DNA of 64,000 bases from NCBI RefSeq assembly GCF_000012505.1, contig NC_007513.1:1302001-1366000 (forward strand), written 5' to 3'. Positions 17,458 through 27,155 of the stretch are shown piece by piece; position 1 is the first letter of the stretch; every line of letters begins with the position of its first letter. The position numbers and the translations under genes are program-made. Below the pieces are notes generated by a model. It saw only the letters and a program-made list of their open reading frames with translations. It was not told the origin of the DNA and ran no database searches. This stretch comes from Synechococcus sp. CC9902. Lineage in GTDB: Bacteria > Cyanobacteriota > Cyanobacteriia > PCC-6307 > Cyanobiaceae.

Positions 17458-18537
17458 CTAGAAGCTAAATGTGACGCCAGTACCGATATGGTGCTGCCAA
17501 CCTTCACCCCAACCAGGTGCATTCACCGAGCTATACGTCGGTTGCCAATGGGCAAATAGTACGGCTTTCCCAACGGGTACAGATACCTCTAATTCTCCAG
17601 CAAAATCAGTACGCTGCTTCAATCCTGAGTAACTCCCAGGTGTATAGAAACGCGGACCGCCATCAAGCTTCACACTGATTTGATCACCACCGATGATGAA
17701 ACCAAACCCAAGACGAGGGTCCGTATAGTTCCCCATCCAAGTCCCGTCAGATTCCCAACCCTGACGATGCTCTAACGAAAGGAAGAGTCCGTCAGCAAGA
17801 CTTTCCAATCCATCACCAAGCGAGAAATTCAAATCGCCGTCACCGAGTGCCCAGACAACTTCCGCACCAATTTCATTCTTAAGACCCTGGATGTCATCCC
17901 CTTGATCTTTAGTGACGTAATAGGGCTTCCAATCAACAGAAACACTTAGGCGATCGTTCGGTGCATACCGAACCTGAAGAAACCCTCGGACATCGGTCCG
18001 TTTATAGGACGTATCTCCATGGTCATGGCCGGCATGGTCATGGCCGGCGTGATCGTCGTGGTCTTCGTGGTCTTCGTGGTCTTCGTGATCATCGTGGTCG
18101 TCATGATCATCGTGATCGTCGTGATCGTCATGATCATCGTGATCATCGTGATCGTCATGATCATCGTGATCATCGTGATCATCGTGATCATCATGGTCGT
18201 CATGATCATCAACATGGACCTTGCCGTAAAAGTGCTCCGCTTCGCCCCAAACAAAAGACGGTCCAACGGCAGCCTCAATGGACAAACTGCCACCGGAACC
18301 TAAACCCCACAGGAACACTCCACCAAACAATCCATCAAGGGCGTAATGCTTGGGTTTGTCGTCGAGATTCTGTTCAAAGCCACCATGCCCCTCGAGAGTC
18401 ACGACAGGCGTAAATTCGAATTCACCAGATTCGGGTACATCGCCACCGCCACCATGGGAGCCATGGGCAAAAGATGGCCTGGCTTGAATCAACGGCAGGA
18501 GAAGCAGGGCTAGAAGAAGAGTGCGTTTGCGAGACAT
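17458..18537 (-). CDS. predicted outer-membrane barrel with long His/Asp repeat, zinc-linked
   Basis: From ATG 18535-18537 the product is about 359 residues. A signal peptide (TLLLALLLLPLIQARPSFA) is followed by His/Gly residues. After a first barrel-like part comes a run of about fourteen DDH triplets, three EDH, then DDHAGHDHAGHDHGD. The rest consists of amphipathic strands with aromatic ends, finishing in TGVTFSF, a C-terminal Phe signature of outer-membrane barrels. The gene lies 53 bp after znuA on the same strand, so it is likely co-regulated by zinc. The repeat probably sits in an external or periplasmic loop and gathers zinc. Confidence 0.7.
   Translation of the reverse strand: MSRKRTLLLALLLLPLIQARPSFAHGSHGGGGDVPESGEFEFTPVVTLEGHGGFEQNLDDKPKHYALDGLFGGVFLWGLGSGGSLSIEAAVGPSFVWGEAEHFYGKVHVDDHDDHDDHDDHDDHDDHDDHDDHDDHDDHDDHDDHDDHDDHEDHEDHEDHDDHAGHDHAGHDHGDTSYKRTDVRGFLQVRYAPNDRLSVSVDWKPYYVTKDQGDDIQGLKNEIGAEVVWALGDGDLNFSLGDGLESLADGLFLSLEHRQGWESDGTWMGNYTDPRLGFGFIIGGDQISVKLDGGPRFYTPGSYSGLKQRTDFAGELEVSVPVGKAVLFAHWQPTYSSVNAPGWGEGWQHHIGTGVTFSF
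18043..18207. repeat. 9-bp tandem repeat encoding the His/Asp run
   Basis: Near-perfect 9-nt units of the type GTGATCATC, with silent variation (ATC/GTC, CAT/CGT), encode DDH triplets on the minus strand. The array is a likely site of replication slippage, so copy number may vary between strains. Confidence 0.8.
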
Positions 18538-18590
18538 AAGAAAAGACAGGTAAAAGTTCGAGAGGAGACGTGAAATTGAAGAGAGAAGAA

Positions 18591-19508
18591 TCAAATAGAA
18601 GCCCAACGATTAGCGAGGGCGGTTGCAGCAGCTTGGTCACAAGTTGCACCCTGGCCCTTCAAAATTGCACAAACATTTTTGGTAGCTGTAGAAACTGCAG
18701 ATTCACCGGGTGCAATCCCTTCTCCATAAAGAGGAGTCGAGGCAATGGGAAGACCCGAACGCTTACTAATACGTTTTAAAGACTTATTAGCAGGTAAATA
18801 GGATGAGAAGATCACCTTTGCACCAGAACCCGTAACAGCTCTTGTAATTGCATTCAAGCTTGAGGGCTTTAATGCACCGCCTGTTGTATAACTATCAAGC
18901 ATCGAGATTTCTTTAAGGCCATATCGGGACGCAAGATGGCTATAAGTTTGATGGTCAGTTACCAGCACTCTTTCTTTGGCAGGTAATTTTTCGAATTGAA
19001 CGGAAGCCCAAATGCCAAGGTCGTTCAACACACTCAGGGCTCGAGCGGCACGTGTAGCAAATGACGAACTTGCATCACCGGATAGGAGAGGTGAGAGACG
19101 ATCGGCAACCACAGACGTCATGGCCGCCGAGTTGGCGGGATTATGCCAAACATGAGGATCGTTGCCTTGATACGAAGGCAATGCCACCTCTCCTACAGCA
19201 ACAACAGGGCCTGGAACAGAGATTTGCTTAGCAGAAGGAGTGAGATTGAAGCCAACATGAACAACAAGATCTGCCTTCGATAAGGCTTGTCGATCACTCG
19301 GCTTTAGCCGATAACCATGGGGATCACCACCGGGTGGGATCAAACAGGTGACACGGATAGCTGTTCCGGCCAAGGTACGAGTCAAATCACAAAGAGTTCC
19401 ATCGACAGCGACGACAGATGGTTGCGACGCTTGGACAGGAAGATGGGCAAGGGAGATCGCTACGAGCGACGGCAACGAGCCCAACGCAATCCAAGAGGAC
19501 CGACGCAT
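18591..19508 (-). CDS. znuA: zinc ABC transporter substrate-binding protein
   Basis: The 305-residue protein has a signal peptide ending near VQA. It has the cluster A-I ligand pattern: His in GGDPHGYRLKP, His in NDPHVWHNP, and His in TDHQTYSHLASRYG, with a downstream acidic residue (LDSYTTGG). The His-rich loop seen in many ZnuA proteins is short or missing; the His/Asp-rich outer-membrane partner may replace it. It is divergently transcribed from znuCB across a likely Zur box. Confidence 0.9.
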   Translation of the reverse strand: MRRSSWIALGSLPSLVAISLAHLPVQASQPSVVAVDGTLCDLTRTLAGTAIRVTCLIPPGGDPHGYRLKPSDRQALSKADLVVHVGFNLTPSAKQISVPGPVVAVGEVALPSYQGNDPHVWHNPANSAAMTSVVADRLSPLLSGDASSSFATRAARALSVLNDLGIWASVQFEKLPAKERVLVTDHQTYSHLASRYGLKEISMLDSYTTGGALKPSSLNAITRAVTGSGAKVIFSSYLPANKSLKRISKRSGLPIASTPLYGEGIAPGESAVSTATKNVCAILKGQGATCDQAAATALANRWASI

Positions 19509-19522
19509 GTGACAAAACAGCG

Positions 19523-19539
19523 AGAATGGTTATCATTCT
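19523..19539. promoter_or_regulatory. probable Zur operator between znuA and znuCB
   Basis: A 6+5+6 palindrome, AGAATG-GTTAT-CATTCT, lies 15 bp from the znuA start and about 64 bp from the znuC start. It fits the AT-rich inverted repeats bound by Fur-family repressors, and both neighbours are zinc uptake genes. No other copy was seen near the permease operon. Confidence 0.7.
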
Positions 19540-19602
19540 TTCAGCGCGTCGAATTCCCGCAACCACCTTTCAACCGGCTTTCCAATTGCACCCACAGAGC
19601 TC

Positions 19603-20304
19603 GTGACAATGTCCGCCCTTGCCAACAATGAAGGGTTACGCGCGTCACGCGTCTGCTTTAGCTACGGCGATAGGCAGATCATTGACAACATCACCCTTGA
19701 ACTCAAGCCCGGAACTCTCACGGCACTCGTGGGGCCAAATGGGGCTGGCAAATCAACCCTGCTGCACCTCTTACAAGGGCGATTGCAAAGAGATAGCGGA
19801 CACGTGGAATGCAACAGCAGTATTACCGTCATGCCGCAAAGAGCCTCCATTGATTGGACGTTTCCAATCACCGTCAATGAGATGGTGCGTTTAGGCGGAA
19901 GAAATCACTCCCATCAACCAGGAGGGTTATTAGCGAAACAACTCCTAAGGCGAGTGGGCATGGAAAGGTTGGCTCACAGACGACTCAGTGACTTATCTGG
20001 AGGACAACAACAACGCGTTTTACTAGCAAGAGCCTTGATGCAACAAACCGGAGTCATCCTCCTCGATGAGCCGTGTAGCGCAATCGATCCGCCAACTCGT
20101 GAACATCTCCTGTCCGTCATGCGAGAACAAGCTGATGCAGGGCAAACATTGTTGATCAGCAGCCACGACTGGGGAAGTGCTCTCGATAGCTATGACAAAG
20201 TTCTGGTGCTTGACACAAAATTATTAGCTGATGGAACGCCATCAGAAGTCCGCGAGAAACTAAGTGATATGACATGCATGATGGGGAGCCATTGCTGTGG
20301 ATGA
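19603..20304 (+). CDS. znuC: zinc ABC transporter ATPase
   Basis: The 233-residue ATPase has Walker A GPNGAGKST (residues 44-52), signature LSGGQQQR, Walker B VILLDEP and H-loop SSHD. The GTG at 19603 is used; ATG 19609 is a close alternative. The C-terminus ends with a Cys-rich tail (MTCMMGSHCCG), which may bind metal. The next gene overlaps by 8 nt. Confidence 0.9.
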   Translation: MTMSALANNEGLRASRVCFSYGDRQIIDNITLELKPGTLTALVGPNGAGKSTLLHLLQGRLQRDSGHVECNSSITVMPQRASIDWTFPITVNEMVRLGGRNHSHQPGGLLAKQLLRRVGMERLAHRRLSDLSGGQQQRVLLARALMQQTGVILLDEPCSAIDPPTREHLLSVMREQADAGQTLLISSHDWGSALDSYDKVLVLDTKLLADGTPSEVREKLSDMTCMMGSHCCG

Positions 20305-21073
20305 AACTCAACTTTGGTGGCTTCTTCCACTTATCTTATCTCTATTAATTGGTATAATCTGTCCAGCAACAGGATCATTACTGATCACCCAACGACGCAT
20401 ACTGCTAGCCAATTTAATGGCTCATTCAGTACTGCCAGGTTTAGTAATAGCCTTAGCAATTGGCATTGACCCAACAGTCGGTGGTTTAATCAGTGGACTA
20501 CTTGGTGCCCTAGTAGCAGAACGGCTTAATCAGAGGTTTAAGGGTAGAGAAGAGTCGTCGATGAATACTGTCTTAGCAGGCTTTACGGCTCTTGGAGTAC
20601 TTCTGGTACCACTACTTCAAACCAGAGTTGATCTTGAAACCATTCTATTTGGTGATCTTCTCGCTGCAAGTGGTAGTGACTTAACCCGAACCTTGGTGGC
20701 AACATTTGCACTGGCCTTATTACTAATTACCCGCTATCAAGATTTAGTATTTATTGGTGTAGATCCTGATGGGGCCTATGCAGCCAAGCGACCGGTAACA
20801 CAAATTCGATTCATAGCAATTGTTATAACAGCATTAGTCATCATCAGTGCCATAACTGCAGTAGGAATCATACTTGTCATTGCTTTACTTTGCGCACCAG
20901 TTCTGATGCACATCGAAAAAAGTACCAGCCTTAAACAATTAATGGTGAAGTCAGCTGCCACTGGCTTGGCATTAACAAGTGGGGGAATGATGCTCGCAAT
21001 TGCTGTCGATCTACCTCCAGGGCCAGTGATCGGAAGCCTCTGCATGGTTGCTCTTATTTTAAAAAGATTCTGA
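20297..21073 (+). CDS. znuB: zinc ABC transporter permease
   Basis: This 258-residue ABC-3 family permease has about eight hydrophobic helices. It starts at GTG 20297, overlapping znuC by 8 nt. The segments LLANLMAHSVLPGLVIA and GLISGLLGALVAERL are typical of ZnuB/MntB-type permeases. With the adjacent znuC and divergent znuA it forms a complete importer. Confidence 0.9.
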   Translation: MDETQLWWLLPLILSLLIGIICPATGSLLITQRRILLANLMAHSVLPGLVIALAIGIDPTVGGLISGLLGALVAERLNQRFKGREESSMNTVLAGFTALGVLLVPLLQTRVDLETILFGDLLAASGSDLTRTLVATFALALLLITRYQDLVFIGVDPDGAYAAKRPVTQIRFIAIVITALVIISAITAVGIILVIALLCAPVLMHIEKSTSLKQLMVKSAATGLALTSGGMMLAIAVDLPPGPVIGSLCMVALILKRF

Positions 21074-21215
21074 ATAATAATTTTATTATGGCGAAGACAA
21101 GCGATAATTACTGATAGTTGAACAAATCACACCTCGAATAATTACAAACCCTAGGCCAAATTGTATACATAGGGAAGAGAAAAGATGGCACCACTCATCA
21201 AAATTACCAATACTT

Positions 21216-24200
21216 ATGCTGTTTTTGGCAATCGATGGGAAGCGATTAGGCGAAAAATATAAGCAAATCAAAAGTCAAGACCTTGAAGCAATTATACAGG
21301 AAAAAATCTTAAGCTTGAAAACAGTTGGACCCAAAGCGAGAAAGTCAGAGCCACTTAACATGCTATATTATAAATATATAGTTCAAGAAAACTTGGTTCT
21401 GAAAAACAAAGCCATTCATGAGGGATATATTTACATAGGGCCAGCATCTCTTTGCCCTTGCCCAGACATTAATTCTCCTCTCCTAGTCATCACAGGAGAT
21501 GACAACAAATACGCGGATATACTAATCCGAGAGCGCTCACGTACACACTTTCGCACAGATCCTAAGCTTGAAATAATTCATGGAGTTATAGGAAAAGAAG
21601 GAGGCAAAAGAACATGGTATACATTTAATAAAAGCTCGATGAATGGGATTTTTGCAAGCCCCCTTATCAGATGGTGCAATCCCTCCCAACAATTAGAACT
21701 ACTCCGAAGATCCGAAATTCAGTCACGTAAATTAGAAGCCTTCATTCAAGACTCCAGTCTTCTGAAAACGGGAACAAATAATTTTAATATCAGCATTGCT
21801 CAAGGAGACCCATTCCTCACAATAAAACGCTCAGACAAGATAATAAATTTATGTTCAACTATTGATCTAACACTTCATCCATTAGCACTGATCTGGAAGG
21901 ATTCCATTAGTCGATATCTAAAGAAGAAAGGTTTTTGTCAACTTATGGATACACAATTAATTTGGACTAAAGATTGGAAAAACAAATCATCAATCGTTCC
22001 TCTCTCCAATCCAAGTGAAAGCAATAAATACATTGATAAATCAATTCAGAGAATACTATATTTAATCGATTTCGATGAATACAAGAAAAAAAGTCAAGAT
22101 ACTAGCAACTTACTATTGGCGCGGCAAATAGTCTCAGGAGAGATTGAGTTATCAATAAAACACATCATATTGTCTGGCATTCGCAGAAGATTCCTTCAAA
22201 GAGAAAAAGGAATTGCAGTTGTAGACATAACCCGTCCCCCAAATGAAAATCAGGAGATCCAACCAGAGAAATCGGTAGGGTCGAAATTCAATCATCCGAT
22301 TGAACTATCAAAAAAGGTGGTGGGACATATCGATGGATTTAGTGAGTCGCAAAAGTTACATGGTTGGGCCGATGCAAATGAATTCGGTACAGATCCTTCT
22401 TTAATTCAAATATTTTGGATCGAGAGAAATCTAATCATTGGAGAGGCAGAGGCTTCGATCCCAAGGCCAGACCTACACAATATTGTTGCAGGGAAAATCA
22501 ATTGTGGATTCTCAGTGAATCTAAAGTTGTTCACTGATTTTTCGATATCTGAGTGGCTCGATCAACCTGTCACATTGAACATTATTGAAAGTAAAAGTGG
22601 TTTGCCCATAGCAGGATCACCTTGGACAGTTACCGACTCGATGAAGTGCCGTCTAGTCGAAGAGATAACATCTGAGAAAATATCGTCTGATCAATATGAA
22701 CAAATCACTGAGTATTTGTCTAAATCTAGTAATAGCCAGGCAACGAGCAGCATCAGAAAACGATTATTGGAAATCTCAGCACTTCGCTGTTGTGCTGGAT
22801 ATTGGAACAATCTTCCCATTGATTTAGCCATACAAAACCATACAAAAAATGTGGCCCTAGACTATGGAAGTAATAGTGAATCAGCAACAAGATTAGAGCT
22901 TATCTTAAAAGCTTTCACATATATAATTGCGTTTATAGATCAAAGTAAGATTCATGGCAATCACTCAGTTCATAACACTCAAGAGAGCCTTGAAGAATGT
23001 CTATTCAACATTAATTTGTTACTAAAGGAGCGAAGCTTCATTGGGCTTCAAAATTGGGAAAAAGAGATCTGGCGATCCTCATGCATCCCAATATCAGAGA
23101 TTTTAATTGCTACAATCTTTCTTCAAGATATTCCAAACCGATTAGGCAAAGCAGGCCCATTAGTTGATACAATCGCATCCATTGCGGCAGGAGTCTATGC
23201 AGACCAAACAACTTCATATTATTTGCGTTCAATTATTGAATGCAATCAGAGTAGTTCTTATAGTCAAGAGTTTATAGATCTTGCCCATAAACGAGGAGAT
23301 CGTTTCGGCTATCTAGCAGCAAATTATGCCAATAGCATTGTAGAAAATAAACCAGTTAATGATCTATTTTATTATGCAGCTGCAATCGATTTTTCAGATA
23401 AATCAGCTGAGATTCTTTGGTTACTGACCCAAAAACTTGGACAGACAATACCGCAGCATATAGAACAATATCCCCGTCAATCAGCTCCCCGTCATTGGGT
23501 AGACAGGCTGGGCTTTATTGCAAATAATTCAACACAAAGAACAATCGAAGCCATGCTTAATTTAAAATTTAGTCGTAAAAATATCATTTCACATCATGAG
23601 AAGATGATCTCTATCAAAGGATCTTTGGCTCAATTAATTTGGGAACCAATAATTAAAGCAGAGCAATCAACTACAAGCACAAAACCCAAAGAACTTAAGC
23701 GGTGGCTTATTGTTGGAGAAGAGAGCTTAAAACAATGTTGGTTATATAGAGTGGAGCAGAAAAAAAGACAGCTTGAAGGAATCGGCTGTGAAGTCAGATG
23801 CATGAATCACTTTGATCTTAATTTTTGGGAATGTAGTCATGATATTTTGTGGGCAGATGCCCTCGTTGTGTGCAGACTAGCCGCAACATATCCTGTTTTA
23901 AGGGCAATTTCATTCGCAAAGAATAGTGGTGTAAAGGTGTTTGCTGAGATTGATGACCTAATCTTCACACCTGAATATCCAGCAGCATATGAATCCTATG
24001 GTGGATCAATCTCCAATGATCAGTACAAGAATTTATGCATTGACTACCCCCTCAGGGTCGGCGTCTTAAATGCAGCAGACGAGGTAATTGTCTCCACATC
24101 TGTGCTCTCAGAATATTGTCGTCAATATTTGAGCGATTCCCAAAAACCCATCCACATCCTCAATAATCTTCCCCTTGATTCACTCATAACGGTCTCCAAC

Positions 24201-26042
24201 TCACTAAAAAATATTAGAAATTCCAGGAAAAATAATGAAGAAATTCAGATCGTTATCACGTCTGGAACTCTCTCACATAAACAAATTCTAAATGAGACGA
24301 TATTTCCGGTGCTTGCTAATATCTTAGCAAGTCACAGCAAAGTCAAATTACTAGTAATAGGCCATATTGATATTGGATCTGAACTTAAGAAGTTCGGCCA
24401 ACGCATCCAATCAATCCCATTTTCCGATTATTCAACGTACCTAGATCTTCTTACAACGAGTGATATTGCATTAGTTCCCCTCGAGGTACATCCTACGACC
24501 CACGGCAAAAGTGCCATTAAGTGGATGGAAGCCAGTTTATGTGGTGTGACCTGCATTTGTTCACCAGTTCGTGCGTACACCGATGTGATCAGCCATGGCG
24601 AAACAGGTCTGATCGCCGAAACAGCAGAGGAATGGCATCAAGCCATTATCCAATTGATGGAAGACCCATCAAAAATGCGCCGTATTGCAGAAAAGGCTCG
24701 AAACCACGCCAACAATTTGTTTGATAGTGAAATTGGGAGAGAGTTCTGGAGAAATCAAATATCGAAATCAATTTCAACGACGACGACGACTAATCGACCT
24801 TGTAAAAAAATTTTGGTGATGAATGTATTCTTTGCACACCAGAGTATTGGCGGAGCTACACGCGTCGCTCAAGACTACGTTCAAACAATGTTGACGGATG
24901 ATCAAACAAATTACGAGATAACAGTTTTATGCACCGAGTACAATAACTGGCAGTCTGACCCAGCCAATCTACAGAATTTAAAGGAAATCGAGCAAGAGCC
25001 TTTCCTCGCAGATTTACAGCATATTGATTATCAAAACTATCAACAAGAAGTACAAGTTGATGTCTCTCACTGGCGTGGAGCCAGAATTATTCGTCTTTCA
25101 TTGCCACCCAAAGTATGGTCTGAATATCATGATCCACTAGTAGAAGCCTTCTGTGAGGACCTATTCATAAGTGAATCATTCGATTTAGTTCAATGTCACT
25201 GCTGTCAACTTCTGACCGCCGCCCCATTGGTTGTAGCCCGGCGCCACAAAATCCCCTACGAAATCGTGATGCATGATGCTTGGTGGATGAGTCATCAACA
25301 GTTTTTGGTATCAGCGGCTGGACGACTGATCGATCCTGCAGATCCTCTCGGACATTTTGATCAGCAACCAAGCCCAGATGAAGCCCAACAAGCACTTCAA
25401 CGTCGATCCGATCTCTATCAACTTTTAGAGGGTGCTCAACGAAGAATTGCAGTTTCAGAAGCCTTCAAAAAGATTTGTGAGAGTGCAGGCATTAAAGATG
25501 TTGATGTTCAAGTTAATACAGCCACAGACATGGGGATACCAGCTGGAAGCAAAAAGTTGCCCTCTAAAGCTTCCATTAATAACTATAATTTATGCCATAT
25601 TGGTGGCATGAGCTTACACAAAGGTTACCAGTTACTGAGGCAGGCCGTTCATTACTTGCCGCAATCACTTCCCATACAATTCACCATTATAGATCATAGA
25701 TTATCATCCTCTAAAAATAATTATGAATCAATCTGGAATGGCTATCATGTTAATTTCATTGCCCCAATTCCAATGGATAAAATGCCAGAGTTCTACAGTG
25801 AACAGGATGTATTAATCGCACCATCCATCTGGCCAGAAAGCTTTGGACTCGTAACACGAGAAGCCCTTAGCGCTGGACTCTGGGTGATTGCTAGTGATGC
25901 AGGCGCATTGGCAGAGCCTATTTTGAACACACAGGAAAAAAATGGAACCGTCATCCAGCCAAATAATTTAGAAGATCTAGTAAAAGCACTAAGAGATCTA
26001 CCAAACTGTCTTGACACAACCAAACCGAATGTCAAAAACTGA
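21216..26042 (+). CDS. giant multi-domain glycosyltransferase
   Basis: The 1608-residue protein has several modules. Residues 1-330 are of unknown type. A domain near 375-480 (GWADANEFG... then INCGFSVNL) resembles a module often seen in bacterial polysaccharide enzymes. Residues 540-790 look helical. Two GT-B/GT4-like glycosyltransferases follow: about 826-1180 (FAEIDDL, then KWMEASLCGV) and about 1200-1605 (IGGATRVAQDY, GGMSLHKGYQLL, PESFGLVTREALSAG with the E-x7-E motif). The gene is clearly more AT-rich than the core genes. It probably assembles a surface glycan. A short ORF at 21185 ends at once, so ATG 21216 is preferred. Confidence 0.7.
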   Translation: MLFLAIDGKRLGEKYKQIKSQDLEAIIQEKILSLKTVGPKARKSEPLNMLYYKYIVQENLVLKNKAIHEGYIYIGPASLCPCPDINSPLLVITGDDNKYADILIRERSRTHFRTDPKLEIIHGVIGKEGGKRTWYTFNKSSMNGIFASPLIRWCNPSQQLELLRRSEIQSRKLEAFIQDSSLLKTGTNNFNISIAQGDPFLTIKRSDKIINLCSTIDLTLHPLALIWKDSISRYLKKKGFCQLMDTQLIWTKDWKNKSSIVPLSNPSESNKYIDKSIQRILYLIDFDEYKKKSQDTSNLLLARQIVSGEIELSIKHIILSGIRRRFLQREKGIAVVDITRPPNENQEIQPEKSVGSKFNHPIELSKKVVGHIDGFSESQKLHGWADANEFGTDPSLIQIFWIERNLIIGEAEASIPRPDLHNIVAGKINCGFSVNLKLFTDFSISEWLDQPVTLNIIESKSGLPIAGSPWTVTDSMKCRLVEEITSEKISSDQYEQITEYLSKSSNSQATSSIRKRLLEISALRCCAGYWNNLPIDLAIQNHTKNVALDYGSNSESATRLELILKAFTYIIAFIDQSKIHGNHSVHNTQESLEECLFNINLLLKERSFIGLQNWEKEIWRSSCIPISEILIATIFLQDIPNRLGKAGPLVDTIASIAAGVYADQTTSYYLRSIIECNQSSSYSQEFIDLAHKRGDRFGYLAANYANSIVENKPVNDLFYYAAAIDFSDKSAEILWLLTQKLGQTIPQHIEQYPRQSAPRHWVDRLGFIANNSTQRTIEAMLNLKFSRKNIISHHEKMISIKGSLAQLIWEPIIKAEQSTTSTKPKELKRWLIVGEESLKQCWLYRVEQKKRQLEGIGCEVRCMNHFDLNFWECSHDILWADALVVCRLAATYPVLRAISFAKNSGVKVFAEIDDLIFTPEYPAAYESYGGSISNDQYKNLCIDYPLRVGVLNAADEVIVSTSVLSEYCRQYLSDSQKPIHILNNLPLDSLITVSNSLKNIRNSRKNNEEIQIVITSGTLSHKQILNETIFPVLANILASHSKVKLLVIGHIDIGSELKKFGQRIQSIPFSDYSTYLDLLTTSDIALVPLEVHPTTHGKSAIKWMEASLCGVTCICSPVRAYTDVISHGETGLIAETAEEWHQAIIQLMEDPSKMRRIAEKARNHANNLFDSEIGREFWRNQISKSISTTTTTNRPCKKILVMNVFFAHQSIGGATRVAQDYVQTMLTDDQTNYEITVLCTEYNNWQSDPANLQNLKEIEQEPFLADLQHIDYQNYQQEVQVDVSHWRGARIIRLSLPPKVWSEYHDPLVEAFCEDLFISESFDLVQCHCCQLLTAAPLVVARRHKIPYEIVMHDAWWMSHQQFLVSAAGRLIDPADPLGHFDQQPSPDEAQQALQRRSDLYQLLEGAQRRIAVSEAFKKICESAGIKDVDVQVNTATDMGIPAGSKKLPSKASINNYNLCHIGGMSLHKGYQLLRQAVHYLPQSLPIQFTIIDHRLSSSKNNYESIWNGYHVNFIAPIPMDKMPEFYSEQDVLIAPSIWPESFGLVTREALSAGLWVIASDAGALAEPILNTQEKNGTVIQPNNLEDLVKALRDLPNCLDTTKPNVKN

Positions 26043-26868
26043 TAAAATGAATTGGAGATTTTGGCGAAAAAATATGCATCCTTCACTCGGATTCTTAATT
26101 TGTGGCCTTGAACATAGTGGAACTACAATGGTTTCTGATCTATTTCGAGAACATCCTGCAGCAGACTCAGGCTTTGAATGTGGTGTACTCCTATGCAACA
26201 CCCCAAGCGAATTTTTAACATTTGAACCTTTTTGTCGGCACATGTATGTGGGATGGGGAATAGACCATAACGACCTTTCCTATGCCTGCTCAGCACATTC
26301 CTTTCAAGATTTTTACCGTCGATTATTCGAACGTTCTGCAAGCATTAAAGATAAATCCCCCAGGATTATTTTTGATAAAACACCGCGCTATATCACGCGA
26401 TTAAGACAAGTTCAAATACGTTTCAACCAACCAGCAATCGCTGTAATTAAAGATCCAAGATCACTTGCTCTTTCCGATTTCAAACGCTCGGAACGTTCTT
26501 TAGATGAGATTGATTCGTGGTATGACGAATGGAAAAATCCCAAAATAGACTATATGCGTTCAGCTTATGAAGGCTATCTCTATGCTTGGAAAAATAAAAA
26601 CTGCCATGTTGTTCGTCTCGAAGACATCTGCTTTGACGCTAAAAATACCGTAAACAAAATGTTTGACTTTGTTGGCCTTAAATTTAAAAATGAATACTTT
26701 AATCTTAGCAATAAACGGTTTAATAATACGATTGAATGGTCTCGACAGTTTGGATCATCCATTAATGTAGGATCTTGCATGGCATTTATGGATGCACTTC
26801 CTACACGAATCCAAGAACGAGTGTGTTCTGACTTCTCAGAGTTCGACAAATGGTTTTATCCTTTTTAA
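26029..26868 (+). CDS. sulfotransferase family protein
   Basis: From ATG 26029 the protein has 279 residues. GLEHSGTTMVSDLF matches the 5'-phosphosulfate loop of PAPS-dependent sulfotransferases, and KDPRSLALSDFKRS matches the 3'-phosphate loop. It overlaps the end of the glycosyltransferase gene, so both probably act on the same glycan, adding sulfate. ATG 26047 and TTG 26011 are alternative starts. AT-rich like its neighbour. Confidence 0.75.
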   Translation: MSKTDKMNWRFWRKNMHPSLGFLICGLEHSGTTMVSDLFREHPAADSGFECGVLLCNTPSEFLTFEPFCRHMYVGWGIDHNDLSYACSAHSFQDFYRRLFERSASIKDKSPRIIFDKTPRYITRLRQVQIRFNQPAIAVIKDPRSLALSDFKRSERSLDEIDSWYDEWKNPKIDYMRSAYEGYLYAWKNKNCHVVRLEDICFDAKNTVNKMFDFVGLKFKNEYFNLSNKRFNNTIEWSRQFGSSINVGSCMAFMDALPTRIQERVCSDFSEFDKWFYPF

Positions 26869-26924
26869 TCTAGATGTTTTACATTAATAAAGTCTTTGCT
26901 TGAGAGATAGTCCCCAAATATCCA

Positions 26925-27155
26925 TCAAAGGGTGGCTAGAAATCCACCAAGAACAGCGGCAATAATTCCACAGGCCAAGACCTGAGAAACAATCTCGCGG
27001 CTATCTTGCTTTTGCCACTGGTCGATCGTTTTGCAAGCCATTTGATAACTTTCACAATTCACCTGAAGTTTATGAACATATTGATCAACAAATTCTTCCG
27101 ACAGTTCTAATCGACGTAGGCGCGACTTGATTTGATTGGTTTCGAACTGATTCAT
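26925..27155 (-). CDS. small membrane-anchored protein (76 aa), unknown
   Basis: The protein has helical charged residues 1-55 and a C-terminal membrane helix (VSQVLACGIIAAVLGGFLATL). The ATG overlaps the stop of the upstream GHL10-type gene by 4 nt, so the two are co-translated. No family is recognised. Confidence 0.55.
   Translation of the reverse strand: MNQFETNQIKSRLRRLELSEEFVDQYVHKLQVNCESYQMACKTIDQWQKQDSREIVSQVLACGIIAAVLGGFLATL

Noticed and set aside
18043-18207. Possible CRISPR array
   Set aside because: Units are 9 nt without unique spacers and lie in a coding frame.
18019-18303. Plus-strand ORF of Val/Ile-rich residues across the zinc-repeat region
   Set aside because: It is the complement of the tandem array; its hydrophobic run is a by-product of the 9-nt repeat and has no start signal.
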